From positions 80,040 to 144,039 of the forward strand of contig NZ_QUET01000005.1 in assembly GCF_003478445.1 (NCBI RefSeq): DNA of 64,000 nucleotides, in the 5' to 3' direction. This stretch comes from Roseburia sp. AM59-24XD (lineage in GTDB: Bacteria > Bacillota > Clostridia > Lachnospirales > Lachnospiraceae). Below, piece by piece: positions 51,764 to 62,131 of the stretch. A program made the position numbers and the translations under genes. The notes under the pieces are model-generated. The model did not search any database and was not told where the DNA came from. It saw nothing but the letters and a program-made list of their open reading frames with translations. The first letter of the stretch is position 1, and each line of letters begins with the position of its first letter.

Positions 51764-52864
51764 ATGGAAAATAAAAAGATAAAAATTGCATATTGTGTTA
51801 GTGGACTAGCTGGGGGCGTGTGTAATGTAATAGCAAATTATATGAAATACATGCCAGATGATTACGCTGTAGATATTATTACTCAAAATATAACTTCTGA
51901 AAAATATCGTGAATCGTATGAAAAACTAGGATTCAATATTGTACTGGTTCCAAGCAAATCAGAATCCATATTAGGAAATATATGCGCATTGTATAAATTA
52001 ATGCAGTCTCAAAAATATGATATTGTACATGCGCATATGACATTGACAAATTTCTTCCCTCTGTTTGTGGCCGGTTTGTGTGGCATTAAAATCAGAGTGA
52101 GTCATTCACATATGGCGGGAAAAATAACAATCAAAAGTAAACTGCTATCTTTTTTATCATGTAAAGTGGCAACTGATTATTTTGCATGTGGAGAAAATGC
52201 AGGAAAATATTTATATGGTTGTCGGGAATTTCAAATAATAAATAATGCGATCGAGTTAGATAAATATTCTCCCAATGCTGAAACTAGAAAAATCCAACGA
52301 AATAAGCTTGGAATAAATGAAGAAACAACAGTGCTAGGCCATGTGGGAAGATTTACTTATCAAAAAAATCATGAAAGAATAATAGACATATTTGGAAAAT
52401 TCAATAAAATTAATCCAGATTCAGTACTTCTGCTAGTGGGTGGAGGAGAAAAATATCAAGAAATTACTAGAATTGTATCCGAAAAAAAACTTAAAGATAA
52501 AGTTATTTTTACAGGCATCATTGATGATGTATATAATGTGATTCAAGTGATGGATTTGTTCCTGCTTCCATCTTTTTATGAGGACTATGTTTGGCGGCTG
52601 TAGAAATTCAGGCGTGTGGAATACCATGCTTGTTTTCTGATCGTGTGGCTTATGAAACAAAGATAAATCAGAATGTGGAGTTCTTTTCTTTGAATGAAAG
52701 TAATGATGTAATCAATACAAAAATAAAAAAAACTATTGGCAATGGATAGACAAATTGATAAAGAGAGCTTTGCTCAACGAGGATTTGATATACGGGTAGA
52801 AGCTTCCAAACTTGATCAATTCTACAAAAGGAGGATGAAGGATGAATATATGGAGCGTACCTGA
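51764..52864 (+). CDS. Glycosyltransferase family 4, EpsF-like; frame broken at 52582 and again between 52725 and 52790
   Basis: The N-terminal CVSGLAGGVCNVIANYM, HSHMAGK, and the donor region GHVGRFTYQKNHERIIDIF are typical. The frame stops at YEDYVWRL. Restoring one G at 52582-52583 gives YEGLCLAAVEIQACGIPCLFSD, the expected E-x7-E region. A further break lies near the A8 run (52725-52732). One added A there and one G at 52781-52782 give a plausible C-terminus ending VEASKLDQFYKRR, closed by a TGA at 52862. About 367 aa. The alternative is a recent pseudogene. Confidence 0.75.
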
Positions 52865-53339
52865 ATCTATTATAAGAAAAATGAAAATTTTTTATTTTGA
52901 TCTAAGATATAGAGATAGAGTCGTGTTTAATGGAATAATTAAATTCCGTGCTGGATTTAAAATTGTCATTGATGATAATGGAAAGGTGATTTTTGGGAAT
53001 AGATGTTTTTTCAATAATTATTGCTCAATTAATTGTAAGAGTTCAATTGTAATAGGGGACTATTGTATTTTTGGTGAAAATGTAAAAATTTATGACCATA
53101 ATCACTGCTATGTGGATGAGAATATACCGATAGCTGATCAGGGATTTAAAGCAAAACCGGTTCATATTGGAAAAAATTGTTGGATAGGAAGTAATTGTGT
53201 CATTCTACCTGGTGTTACAATTGGCAATCATAGCGTAATCGGAGCGGGGTGTATAATATATAAGGACATTCCTGAAGACTCTCTTGTAACATGTGGAAAC
53301 AAGTTGAATATAAGAAGGATTGACATAGGAGTAAGATGA
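52842..53339 (+). CDS. Hexapeptide-repeat acyltransferase
   Basis: A 165-aa left-handed beta-helix O-acetyltransferase of the WbbJ/maltose acetyltransferase type. Repeats run from IVIGDYCIFGENVKIYDHNH to PVHIGKNCWIGSNCVILPGVTIGNHSVIGAGCII (both shown in part). The DHNH carries the usual catalytic His. It probably acetylates a cluster sugar. AAAGGAGG lies upstream. It overlaps the end of the preceding glycosyltransferase. Confidence 0.9.
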   Translation: MNIWSVPESIIRKMKIFYFDLRYRDRVVFNGIIKFRAGFKIVIDDNGKVIFGNRCFFNNYCSINCKSSIVIGDYCIFGENVKIYDHNHCYVDENIPIADQGFKAKPVHIGKNCWIGSNCVILPGVTIGNHSVIGAGCIIYKDIPEDSLVTCGNKLNIRRIDIGVR

Positions 53340-54299
53340 ATGAGTGCGATTAAACTAACAGTATACTGTTTAACATATAATCATGAAAACTATATTCGAC
53401 AAACACTAGAATCTTTTTTGCATCAGAAAACAAAATATCGATTTAAAGTTATAGTTCATGACGATGCGTCTACGGACAATACGCAGTACATAATAAAAGA
53501 ATATGCAAATCAATATCCTGATATAATTGAGCCGATTTTGCAAACAGAAAATCAGTACTCAAAAGGTATCGATATTGTAAAGCAGTTTATACTGCCAAAT
53601 ATTGAGGGTGATTATATTGCCACATGTGAAGGTGATGATTATTGGTTAGATGAGAAAAAAATAGATAGACAAATAGATTTTCTCGAAAGTCACAATGATT
53701 ACTCTGCGTGTGTCCATAATTCGGTTTTTTACAATATGAAAACAGGAAAGAAAAAACCTTTTAACTCTAACGTTACAAAAGAGCAGGATATTCAGTTGGA
53801 AAATGTTGTTGATGGTGTTACGGGGGTTTTCCATACAAGTTCGGTCATGTATAGGAAGGGGATTGCTTTTCAGGAACATAGCTTTTTAAATTGCATGAAG
53901 GGAGTTGGCGATTACCCCAAAGCAATTTTGATGGCAATAAATGGAAAAATACGATATTTTCCTCAACAAATGTCGGTATATAGATTTGCATCTACAGGTA
54001 CATCATGGACAAGCAAAAATACAGGAATCTCTAGTATCCCGAATAGAATTTCTCATAGAGAAAATGAAGTGGATATGTTACAACATTTGTTAAATGAAAA
54101 GCCTGAAATAGAGAAAATCGTGAAACCGGTAATAATCCAAAAGAAATTTGATGTTTGTGTTTTGCGTGGGGATATGAGCAGTATACATAAAGATAAAGAA
54201 CTTACAGAGCTTTATAAAAAAACGAAATTAAAAAAGCGAGTTACTATCCTAGGACACATTATACTAGCTAAAATTCCAAAAGCAAAGAAGATCTGTTAA
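53340..54299 (+). CDS. Glycosyltransferase family 2 (GT-A)
   Basis: A 319-aa inverting GT-A enzyme. The nucleotide-binding start is CLTYNHENYIRQTLESFL; the metal-binding DDAS and the DxD-like EGDDYWLDEKKI are clear near residues 42 and 100. It starts immediately after the acyltransferase stop, so the two are coupled. Sugar and acceptor unknown. Confidence 0.92.
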   Translation: MSAIKLTVYCLTYNHENYIRQTLESFLHQKTKYRFKVIVHDDASTDNTQYIIKEYANQYPDIIEPILQTENQYSKGIDIVKQFILPNIEGDYIATCEGDDYWLDEKKIDRQIDFLESHNDYSACVHNSVFYNMKTGKKKPFNSNVTKEQDIQLENVVDGVTGVFHTSSVMYRKGIAFQEHSFLNCMKGVGDYPKAILMAINGKIRYFPQQMSVYRFASTGTSWTSKNTGISSIPNRISHRENEVDMLQHLLNEKPEIEKIVKPVIIQKKFDVCVLRGDMSSIHKDKELTELYKKTKLKKRVTILGHIILAKIPKAKKIC

Positions 54300-54345
54300 G
54301 AAAGCACTTTGGAAAGGATGACAATTAATATGAGAGTGAAATGTG

Positions 54346-55782
54346 ATGAATGAAACAAGAAAAACGTTAACTAATTTTTTGTGGCGCTTTGCAGAAAGGT
54401 GTGGAGCCCAGGCTGTAACTTTGATTGTATCAATTGTTCTGGCACGTATTTTAACACCTAATGATTTTGGAACAGTGTCATTGGTGATGGTTTTTACTAC
54501 TATAATGCAGGTCTTTGTCGATAGTGGACTTGGAACGGCACTGATTCAAAAGAAAGATGCTGATGACTTGGATTTTTCTTCAGTTTTCTATTTTAACTTT
54601 GCAGTATGCTTGATTTTATATGCGGTAATGTTCGTAGTTGCACCTATAATTGCAGTGTTTTACAATGATACATCTCTTACATCAATTATCCGTGTGATCA
54701 GTCTTACGATTATTATTTCTGGCATGAAGGGTATTCAACAGTCATACGTTTCACGGAATATGATGTTCAAGAGATTTTTCTTCGCGACCTTGGGCGGAAC
54801 AATTTTCTCGGCATTTCTTGGGATTGGTATGGCGTATGCAGGGTGCGGCGTGTGGTCAATTGTCGCACAGCAATTATCAAATACAGCAATCGATACATTG
54901 ATTCTTTGGATTACAGTAAAGTGGAGACCTAAGAAAATGTTTTCGTGGGAACGATTAAAGTGCTTGCTATCTTATGGATGGAAGTTGTTGGCGTCTTCTC
55001 TATTAGATACAGTGTATAACAATTTGCGTAATTTGATTATTGGAAAGATTTATACATCGGCTGATTTAGCATACTATAACCAAGGGGATAAATTTCCTAA
55101 AGTAATTGTGACGAATATAAATGCTTCAATTGACAGTGTATTATTACCGTCAATGGCTGGGCAGCAAGAACATCGTGATCGAGTTAAGAGCATGACTCGT
55201 CGTGCGATAAAAACTAGTACATATATTATGGCACCTTTGATGATGGGACTAATGTTCTGTGCGGAGCCGGTGGTTAAATTGCTTTTAACCGATAAGTGGT
55301 TGCCGTGTGTTCCTTACTTGAGAATCTTCTGCTTCACATATATGTTTTGGCCTATCCACACTGCAAATCTCAATGCTATTAAAGCTATGGGACGAAGTGA
55401 TCTTTTTCTTGGGCTGGAAATTGTAAAAAAGGTAGTAGGTATAACATTACTTTTGCTTACAATGAGAATTAGCGTTATGGCAATGGCATTTAGCTTGATA
55501 ATTTCGAGCGTGTTTAGTCAAATAATAAATTCATGGCCTAATTGGAAATTACTGGATTACAATTATTTTGAGCAGCTAAGAGATATACTTCCGCCTATTA
55601 TTATTGCGTTGCTTATGGGAGTCGTTGTCTATTTTGTAGGGCTTCTCCAGTTGCCAACAATTATTGTGATATTTATTCAGATTATCACAGGTGCTGCAAT
55701 TTATATTGGAGTATCTTTGGTATTGCATTTAGAGGAATTTGAATATCTGTTCGGAATGATTAAATCGTTTTTGAAAAGATGA
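54346..55782 (+). CDS. Wzx-type polysaccharide flippase (MOP superfamily)
   Basis: About 478 aa with 12-14 hydrophobic helices. Opening TLTNFLWRFAERCGAQAVTLIVSIVLARIL and the loop NDFGTVSLVMVF (in part) are typical of PST/Wzx proteins. It moves the lipid-linked repeat unit across the membrane for the EpsG-like polymerase. A GTG one codon earlier is also possible. It overlaps an upstream candidate start of the aminotransferase gene. Confidence 0.9.
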   Translation: MNETRKTLTNFLWRFAERCGAQAVTLIVSIVLARILTPNDFGTVSLVMVFTTIMQVFVDSGLGTALIQKKDADDLDFSSVFYFNFAVCLILYAVMFVVAPIIAVFYNDTSLTSIIRVISLTIIISGMKGIQQSYVSRNMMFKRFFFATLGGTIFSAFLGIGMAYAGCGVWSIVAQQLSNTAIDTLILWITVKWRPKKMFSWERLKCLLSYGWKLLASSLLDTVYNNLRNLIIGKIYTSADLAYYNQGDKFPKVIVTNINASIDSVLLPSMAGQQEHRDRVKSMTRRAIKTSTYIMAPLMMGLMFCAEPVVKLLLTDKWLPCVPYLRIFCFTYMFWPIHTANLNAIKAMGRSDLFLGLEIVKKVVGITLLLLTMRISVMAMAFSLIISSVFSQIINSWPNWKLLDYNYFEQLRDILPPIIIALLMGVVVYFVGLLQLPTIIVIFIQIITGAAIYIGVSLVLHLEEFEYLFGMIKSFLKR

Positions 55783-55796
55783 GGAGGTTTGAATTT

Positions 55797-56906
55797 ATGG
55801 AAAACAAAATTTTGGTAACTCGTTCGTCAATGCCAGAGCTTGATGAGTATATGAACGAAATTACATCGATGTGGGATAGTCATTGGCTGACCAATATGGG
55901 ACCGAAACACAAGGAACTTCAGGTAAATCTGTGCGATTACCTCGGAGTTGAAAACATTGATCTTCTAACAAATGGTCATATGGCATTGGAACTCACATTG
56001 CAGGCTATGAATTTGCAAGGGGAAGTTATCACGACGCCGTTTACTTTTGCATCTACAACCCATGCGATTGTCCGTAATGGATTGACCCCGGTGTTTTGTG
56101 ATATTGACCCGGATACCTATTGTATGGATGCAAGAAAAATTGAAAAGTTGATTACGGATCGTACTTGCGCAATCATGCCAGTTCATGTATATGGAAATGT
56201 GTGTAATATCGAAGAAATTGAACGCATTGCACATAAGTATGAACTGAAGGTTATTTATGATGCTGCGCATACGTTTGGCGAAACGTATAAGGGAAAGGGA
56301 ATTGGCTCTTTCGGTGATGCTTCGTGCTTTAGTTTTCACGCCACAAAGGTATTCAATAGTATCGAAGGCGGTGCTGTCTGCTATAAGGATAAGCAGTTGG
56401 GGGCTAAACTTTATGAATTGAAGAATTTTGGTATCCACGGACCAGAGGAAGTGCCTGCTATTGGTGCAAATGCAAAAATGAATGAGTTCTGTGCAGCAAT
56501 GGGAGTTTGCAATCTTCGTCATGTCGATGGGGAAATTGCAAAGCGCAAGGCTGTGGTCGAGAGATATCGCGAAAGATTGAGCAGTGTGGATGGAATCCAA
56601 CTTAATTGCGTTCAGGATGATGTGAAGAGCAATTATGCATATTTCCCTGTTGTATTCGAAGAAAAATTATTCGGTGCAAGTCGCGCAGAAGTATTTGACA
56701 AATTAGCAGAAAACGGAATTGGGGCCAGAAAGTATTTTTACCCTCTGACCAATACATTTGAGTGCTTCCACGGAAAGTATGATGTTACGAAGACACCTGT
56801 TGCCTTACATATCAGTAAACGAGTACTTACGTTGCCTTTGTATGCTGATTTGGCACTGGAGGACGTAGATAGGATCTGCAATATTATTTTGAGTTGCAAA
56901 TACTAA
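55797..56906 (+). CDS. DegT/DnrJ/EryC1/StrS aminotransferase
   Basis: PLP-dependent sugar aminotransferase of about 369 aa. The PLP lysine is in SFHATKVFNSIEGGA (near residue 187), with IYDAAHTFG before it binding the cofactor. The usual partners make amino-deoxy sugars from nucleotide keto-sugars. GAGGAGG eight bases before the ATG at 55797 outweighs the earlier ATG at 55779 that overlaps the flippase. It is followed at once by ATP-grasp and SDR genes. Confidence 0.9.
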   Translation: MENKILVTRSSMPELDEYMNEITSMWDSHWLTNMGPKHKELQVNLCDYLGVENIDLLTNGHMALELTLQAMNLQGEVITTPFTFASTTHAIVRNGLTPVFCDIDPDTYCMDARKIEKLITDRTCAIMPVHVYGNVCNIEEIERIAHKYELKVIYDAAHTFGETYKGKGIGSFGDASCFSFHATKVFNSIEGGAVCYKDKQLGAKLYELKNFGIHGPEEVPAIGANAKMNEFCAAMGVCNLRHVDGEIAKRKAVVERYRERLSSVDGIQLNCVQDDVKSNYAYFPVVFEEKLFGASRAEVFDKLAENGIGARKYFYPLTNTFECFHGKYDVTKTPVALHISKRVLTLPLYADLALEDVDRICNIILSCKY

Positions 56907-56918
56907 GGAGGGAATAAC

Positions 56919-58118
56919 GTGAAAAAATTGATGGTTTTGGGAGGATCGCGCTATGCACTCCCGGTGATTAAAGCAGCACATGATCTTGGAATTTATGTGA
57001 TTACTTGTGACTATCTACCAAATAACATTGCACACAAGTATTCTGATGAATATTGCAATGTCAGCATTATCGACAAGGAAAAGACACTTGAGACGGCAAA
57101 GAAGTTGAATATTGATGGCATCATGTCTTTTGCCTGTGATCCTGGCGTTATTACGGCAGCTTATGTGGCAGAACAAATGGGACTGCCCAATGTGGGACCG
57201 TACGAGTCGGTTTGCATATTGCAAAATAAAGGGAAATTTCGTGAGTTTCTGGCGAAGCATGGCTTTACTGTTCCGACGGCAAAAGGCTACAAGAATGTTG
57301 ATGAAGCATTAAAAGATGTTGAGATGTTCCATTGGCCGGTAATCGTCAAACCTACCGATTCGGCTGGTAGCAAAGGTGTAACTCGTGTGGATGAACCAAG
57401 GAATTTGAAAAAGAGCATCCAGTATGCCCTGTCATACTCGCACTCGGACGAGTTCATTATCGAGGATTTTATCACGCAGCATGGCTATTCATCCGACACA
57501 GATAGTTTCTCTATCGATGGCGAGTTGAAGTTTGTATCCTTCGATTGTCAGAGATTTGACCGAGATGCAAAGAATCCGTACACACCGGCTGCCTTTAGTT
57601 GGCCATCCTCAATGACTACGGAGCATCAAGAAGAGTTGAAGAATGAGATTCAGCGTCTTCTCAAATTGCTGAAGATGAAAACTGCGGTTTACAATATTGA
57701 AACGCGCGAAGGAACTGACGGTAAAGCGTATATTATGGAAATGTCTCCTCGTGGCGGTGGAAACCGTCTGGCAGAATGTTTACGTTACGCAACTGGTGTG
57801 GACATGATTACAAATATGGTAAAGTATTCGGTTGGCTTACCAATCGATGAAATCCAGCAGAAGCCCTATAACGGTTGCTGGGCTGAAATTATTCTTCATA
57901 GTGACGAGCCGGGCGTCTTTAAGGAACTTTGGATTTCGGATGAGATTGCAGAAGATGTGGTGGAGCGGGATCTTTGGATTGAAGAAGGCACCGCTGTTGG
58001 AGGATTTGAAGCAGCCAATGAAGCAATTGGTACACTGGTTCTCAGATTTGACAGCCAAGAGAGGATTGAAGAAGTCCTCGGCAACCAAAATAAATATGTA
58101 AAAGTTGTATTAAAGTAA
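56919..58118 (+). CDS. ATP-grasp ligase
   Basis: A 399-aa ATP-grasp protein: preATP-grasp Rossmann part (MVLGGSRYALPVIKAAHDLG), then the grasp domain with WPVIVKPTDSAGSKGV and the metal-binding end NIETREGTDGKAYIMEMSPRGGGNR (in part). Such enzymes join a carboxylate to an amine. Placed next to an aminotransferase, it could acylate an amino sugar with an amino or keto acid; this is inference. It lies 12 bp after the aminotransferase. Confidence 0.88.
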   Translation: MKKLMVLGGSRYALPVIKAAHDLGIYVITCDYLPNNIAHKYSDEYCNVSIIDKEKTLETAKKLNIDGIMSFACDPGVITAAYVAEQMGLPNVGPYESVCILQNKGKFREFLAKHGFTVPTAKGYKNVDEALKDVEMFHWPVIVKPTDSAGSKGVTRVDEPRNLKKSIQYALSYSHSDEFIIEDFITQHGYSSDTDSFSIDGELKFVSFDCQRFDRDAKNPYTPAAFSWPSSMTTEHQEELKNEIQRLLKLLKMKTAVYNIETREGTDGKAYIMEMSPRGGGNRLAECLRYATGVDMITNMVKYSVGLPIDEIQQKPYNGCWAEIILHSDEPGVFKELWISDEIAEDVVERDLWIEEGTAVGGFEAANEAIGTLVLRFDSQERIEEVLGNQNKYVKVVLK

Positions 58119-58138
58119 TTACCAGAAAGGAAGGCACA

Positions 58139-59128
58139 ATGAAAAAAATCGTTGTATTTGGTGCTAGTGGAGATACCGGACAATATTTTATAAAGTACTT
58201 TTTAGAGCACTATAAGAATGAAAAATATCAAATTGTTGCAACCGGCACTCGCGAAACAGATTATTTTGACCAATTGGATGTTCCGTATTATCGGGTGGAT
58301 ATCACAAATAAGGATGAATTTTCAAAACTTCCAAATGATGTTTATGCCGTGGTTGATCTCGCTGGTGCGATGCCAGCGAGAATGAAAGGATACAATCCTT
58401 ATAAGTATATCGATGTAAACATTACTGGCAATCTGAATATATTAGAATATTGCAGAAAAAACAATGCGGATCGTATTTTGTTTGCGCAGAGTTTTGGCGA
58501 TATCAAAGATTATGGAGACGAAAATCCACTTTTGACGGTGGACTTACCGCGTAAATTCAGTTTCACGACAGACCATACTATTTATGTGATGTCGAAAAAC
58601 TTTGCGGTAGATATGATTGAAAACTACCATCAGATGTATGGTCTGAAGAGATTTATTTTTAGACTGCCGACCATCTATCTCTATTCACCAATCGATACGT
58701 TTTATGTAGATGGCGTAGAGAGAAAAATTGGATACCGATTTCTCATTGATAAAGCAATAGCAGGAGAGCCCATTGAAGTGTGGGGGGATTCAAGTCGCGT
58801 AAAAGATATGGTTTATGTCAAAGATTTCTGCCAAATGCTCTATAAAGCACTGTTTGTGAATCGAAATTGTGGATATTACAATGTTGGTACGGGCGTTGGA
58901 ACTTCACTTTTAGACCAAATCAAAGGAATCGTTGATGTATTTGGAGAAAACGGTAAGAAATCAAAAATTATAATGCGACCGGATAAGCCTAATGCACCGC
59001 AATATATTATGGATATAACACCAGCCGTACAAGAACTTGGATATCATCCTCAATATAGCTATTTGGAAATGTTGCAGGATTTCAAGAAAGAAATGCAAAA
59101 TAGCATGATTAGCTGTAATTCACGGTGA
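58139..59128 (+). CDS. NAD-dependent epimerase/dehydratase (extended SDR)
   Basis: A 329-aa nucleotide-sugar enzyme. The cofactor loop GASGDTG is at residues 8-14 and the catalytic YxxxK appears as YVMSK near residue 158. SRVKDMVYVKDFC is the substrate-side segment seen in sugar epimerases. The product sugar is unknown. It probably acts with the aminotransferase and ATP-grasp genes directly upstream. Confidence 0.9.
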   Translation: MKKIVVFGASGDTGQYFIKYFLEHYKNEKYQIVATGTRETDYFDQLDVPYYRVDITNKDEFSKLPNDVYAVVDLAGAMPARMKGYNPYKYIDVNITGNLNILEYCRKNNADRILFAQSFGDIKDYGDENPLLTVDLPRKFSFTTDHTIYVMSKNFAVDMIENYHQMYGLKRFIFRLPTIYLYSPIDTFYVDGVERKIGYRFLIDKAIAGEPIEVWGDSSRVKDMVYVKDFCQMLYKALFVNRNCGYYNVGTGVGTSLLDQIKGIVDVFGENGKKSKIIMRPDKPNAPQYIMDITPAVQELGYHPQYSYLEMLQDFKKEMQNSMISCNSR

Positions 59129-59381
59129 CTGATATCCGCGCTGTATTTCATGCGGAATTTAGTACGGAGAGAAATACAAATAAATCATTAATAAATGTTG
59201 TGAGAATTGAATGAAATATGCCTGTGTACTTCGGTACATGGGCTATGCTACTCGAATCATTGCATACCTCTACGAGGTGAGTAGTAGGCAACGTAATGTT
59301 ACATTATTACGGCAGAAATGCATTGAAAACGACTATAAGTAATGTAGCCGAACAAGTGAGAACATTTATGAGGAATGAATT
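59129..59381. other. Structured intergenic sequence before the pyruvyl transferase
   Basis: TGCC (59219) pairs with GGCA (59287-59290), enclosing GTAC-TTCG-GTAC (59226-59237, a UUCG tetraloop) and CTACTC/GAGTAG (59248-59253 with 59279-59284) with an inner ACCTC/GAGGT hairpin. A further stem CGTAAT/ATTACG follows (about 59292-59311). No gene is seen. Confidence 0.55.
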
Positions 59382-60472
59382 ATGAATATAAAAATTGTGA
59401 CTTGTCACTATGCATATAATTATGGCGCTGTCCTTCAGACATATGCACTCTGCAAGTTTCTTAATGATTGTGGAAACAATGCAAAGGTGATTAATTACAG
59501 ACCATGGTATTATAAAGGGTCGACCAAAACAAAAAACAAGCTAAAGTTATTGTTGAGAAAAGTGATTAGAATTCCAGATAATTATAAGTCTGAGAAAGTG
59601 TTTTATGGATTCCTAAAGAAATATGTACCGCTGACTGCAGAATACAAAAACTATAAAGAAGTTGAAAAATCTGAAAGCGAGGCAGACCTGTTTATCGCTG
59701 GCAGCGATCAAATCTGGAATTTCAATCTGCCAAATGGAAAAGATGGCGTTTTTTACTTGACTTCGTCAAAAAGGGAAGGAAATCATCTTATGCTGCCAGT
59801 CTTGGAATGGATTCCTTGACAAATGAACAGCTTGTAACTTTAAAAGATAAATTAAAACGTTTTGACTATGTGTCACTGCGAGAAAAATCGGCGAGATATA
59901 TTTTTGAAGCAGCAGGTTTGCAAAATATTCAAGTCGTTTCTGATCCAGTATACCTTTTAAGCCGATATGAGTGGAATAGTATTTCAAAAAAACCTGACAA
60001 TATGCCAAGCGGGAAATATATTTTAGTGTATGCATTTAATAGACAAAAGGAAATATTTGACTTTGGTAAAAAAATGGCAAAAAAATATGGCTTCAAAGTT
60101 TTGTCAGTAAATACTTTTTGGGAAGACATTTTAAATAAGACAGATCACTATTTCTGGAATTGTATGCCGGAGGAGTTTCTTTATCTGGTTAGTCATGCAG
60201 AGTGCGTTGTTACAAATTCCTTTCACGGTCTTTCGTTTTCTATGATTTTTAATAAGCCGGTAATTCTTTTTGAAAAGGATGATAAGGGAAATTCAAGAAT
60301 GAATGACCTAATCGATGTGCTGGATGCATATGAAGTGAAGGATAAAACTGTGAAAGAGCAAGTAGCAATACCAAAAATTGATTTTGATGTCATAAATAAA
60401 AATATCGATTCTTATCGTGCCCGGTCAATTCAGTATTTGGACCTTTTGACAGAGGGGGATAAAGAAAAATGA
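59382..60472 (+). CDS. Polysaccharide pyruvyl transferase; frame broken at 59780-59782
   Basis: Adds pyruvate ketals to polysaccharides (CsaB/WcaK family). The N-terminal ITCHYAYNYGAVLQTYAL-like text and AGSDQIWNFNLPNG are typical. The first frame stops at 59819. One base off, it gives SSYAASLGMDSLTNEQ and continues through VSDPVYLL and TNSFHGLSFSMIFNKP to 60472. Restoring one A in GGAAATC gives 363 aa, normal for the family. It overlaps the FrhB-like gene by 4 bp. Confidence 0.88.
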
Positions 60473-61635
60473 AGACGGTGTGTGAGCTGAATAAATGTAC
60501 AGGCTGTATGGCGTGTGCAGATGTATGTACAAAAGCGGTGATAGATGTACACGTTGACATGGAGGCATGTAATGCGGAAATAGATGACCAGAAGTGCATT
60601 GATTGCGGAGCTTGTAGTAGGGTATGCCAAGTGAATGCCCCTGTTGTATTAAAAAAGCCTATAAGTTGGTATCAAGGATGGTCAAGGGATGAAACAACTA
60701 GAGAAAACTGTGCTTCTGGCGGATTTGCAACGGAAATATCAAGAGCATTTATAAGTCAAGGGGGAATTGTATTTACCTGTGTATTTGAAAATGGAGAGTT
60801 CATATATTCTGCTATTGAAACACTAGAAGATTTGACTAAGATTGCTGGATCCAAATATATAAAAAGTAACCCATCTGGTATGTATAAGGCTGTACGAAGA
60901 AGGCTGCTTGCTGGTGAAAAAGTGTTGCTTATTGGATTGCCATGTCATATTGCAGGTGTGAAAAACTATTTGACAGATAAATTAAAGGAAAATTTGTATA
61001 CAATTGATTTAATATGTCATGGGTCTCCAGCACCAGAATTGTTGAAGCTTTTTCTGAAAGAACATGAAATTGAATTGAATTCAATTTCAGCAATTCGATT
61101 TCGTCAGAAAGATCATTTTCAGGTTGAGCAGAAAGAAGAAAATGATTACAAAAATGTTGGAGCGAAAGGCGTATTGGACTCGTACATGATAGGTTTTCTT
61201 GGAGGTTTATTTTATACAGAAAACTGTTATGAATGTAAGTATGCACAGTTGAATCGAGTTTCCGACATTACAATTGGGGATTCATGGGGAAGTGAGTTGC
61301 CGACTGAGGAACAAAAAAAAGGAATTTCACTTGCCTTGTGCCAAACAAAAAAAGGTGAACAGATTCTAAAAGTGTCAAATGTTGAATTGCGGACAGTTGA
61401 TTTGAGTCTAGCACTGCAACATAATCATCAGCTTGTAGCTCCATCTGCTATTCCAAAGCAGCGTAACAATTTTTTTGAGGGAATTCATTCAAACAAAAGT
61501 TTTGATTCTATGATTTGGAAAACCTGTTTTGTGAAAAGTGTAAAGCAAGAAATCAAGAAAATACTTATTCGTCTGAAAATTTATAGGGGGGGAAAGGCTG
61601 AATATAGCATATCTGTAAAAAATAATGACTTTTGA
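60469..61635 (+). CDS. Coenzyme F420 hydrogenase/dehydrogenase beta-subunit-like protein with two [4Fe-4S] motifs
   Basis: A 388-aa protein: two ferredoxin clusters (CTGCMACADVC near residue 10, CIDCGACSRVC near 45), then FrhB N- and C-terminal domains (NCASGGFATEIS; GLPCHIAG; LICHGSPAPELL; IGDSWGSEL). Genes of this type often sit next to pyruvyl transferases in exopolysaccharide clusters of gut Firmicutes. Their reaction there is unknown, and F420 itself is not expected in this organism. Translationally coupled to the pyruvyl transferase. Confidence 0.87.
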   Translation: MKTVCELNKCTGCMACADVCTKAVIDVHVDMEACNAEIDDQKCIDCGACSRVCQVNAPVVLKKPISWYQGWSRDETTRENCASGGFATEISRAFISQGGIVFTCVFENGEFIYSAIETLEDLTKIAGSKYIKSNPSGMYKAVRRRLLAGEKVLLIGLPCHIAGVKNYLTDKLKENLYTIDLICHGSPAPELLKLFLKEHEIELNSISAIRFRQKDHFQVEQKEENDYKNVGAKGVLDSYMIGFLGGLFYTENCYECKYAQLNRVSDITIGDSWGSELPTEEQKKGISLALCQTKKGEQILKVSNVELRTVDLSLALQHNHQLVAPSAIPKQRNNFFEGIHSNKSFDSMIWKTCFVKSVKQEIKKILIRLKIYRGGKAEYSISVKNNDF

Positions 61636-61668
61636 TTAAAAGTATATTCGAATTATAACGGTGGATGA

Positions 61669-61932
61669 GAGGATTATGGCGGAATTGATAGATACAATAG
61701 TATAGGCAGAGCAAGCTACTGGGAAATTGAAAATGCAGCCCCAAAGTTTGATGACGATAAAGGCGTATCATTGGTTTTGGTGAATAACGAAGCAGATGAA
61801 AACGTATTTGAAGGCGTGAAAGACAAATTAGTCTGGAAGCAAACAGAACTAAAAGAGGCTCTTCATTTAAATGTGGGGCAAAATGTCCCGAAAGTACCGA
61901 AAACTAAGGAAGAATTGCTTTATAAGAACTGA
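61669..61932 (+). pseudogene. C-terminal remnant of a second FrhB-like gene
   Basis: An open stretch without a start reads SYWEIENAAPKFDDDKGVSLVLVN (in part) and KDKLVWKQTELKEALHLN. It matches the position IGDSWG...KKGISLALCQ and LRTVDLSLALQHN of the intact gene just upstream. It appears to be the tail of a paralogue left by a deletion or recombination near the ISL3 element. Confidence 0.65.
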
Positions 61933-62131
61933 ATAATTGAAAAAAAGGTAACTTTAATAAACTGACTATGTGATGGTCAAAAAAAGAAGTGGATATTTGG
62001 TCATATAACGACCACCCTACAATGCGTATGAGAGGACGAGATAGTCCTTTTTTTCGTGGAAATTTATTAAGTATCTACCTCCTGATTGTTTGATCACGAC
62101 ATGGGCAGTTTATTACTGCCGGATCCATGGT

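Noticed and set aside
59219..59290. tRNA-sized folded sequence
   Set aside because: No 7-bp acceptor stem, T-loop or anticodon arm; described as a structured RNA instead.
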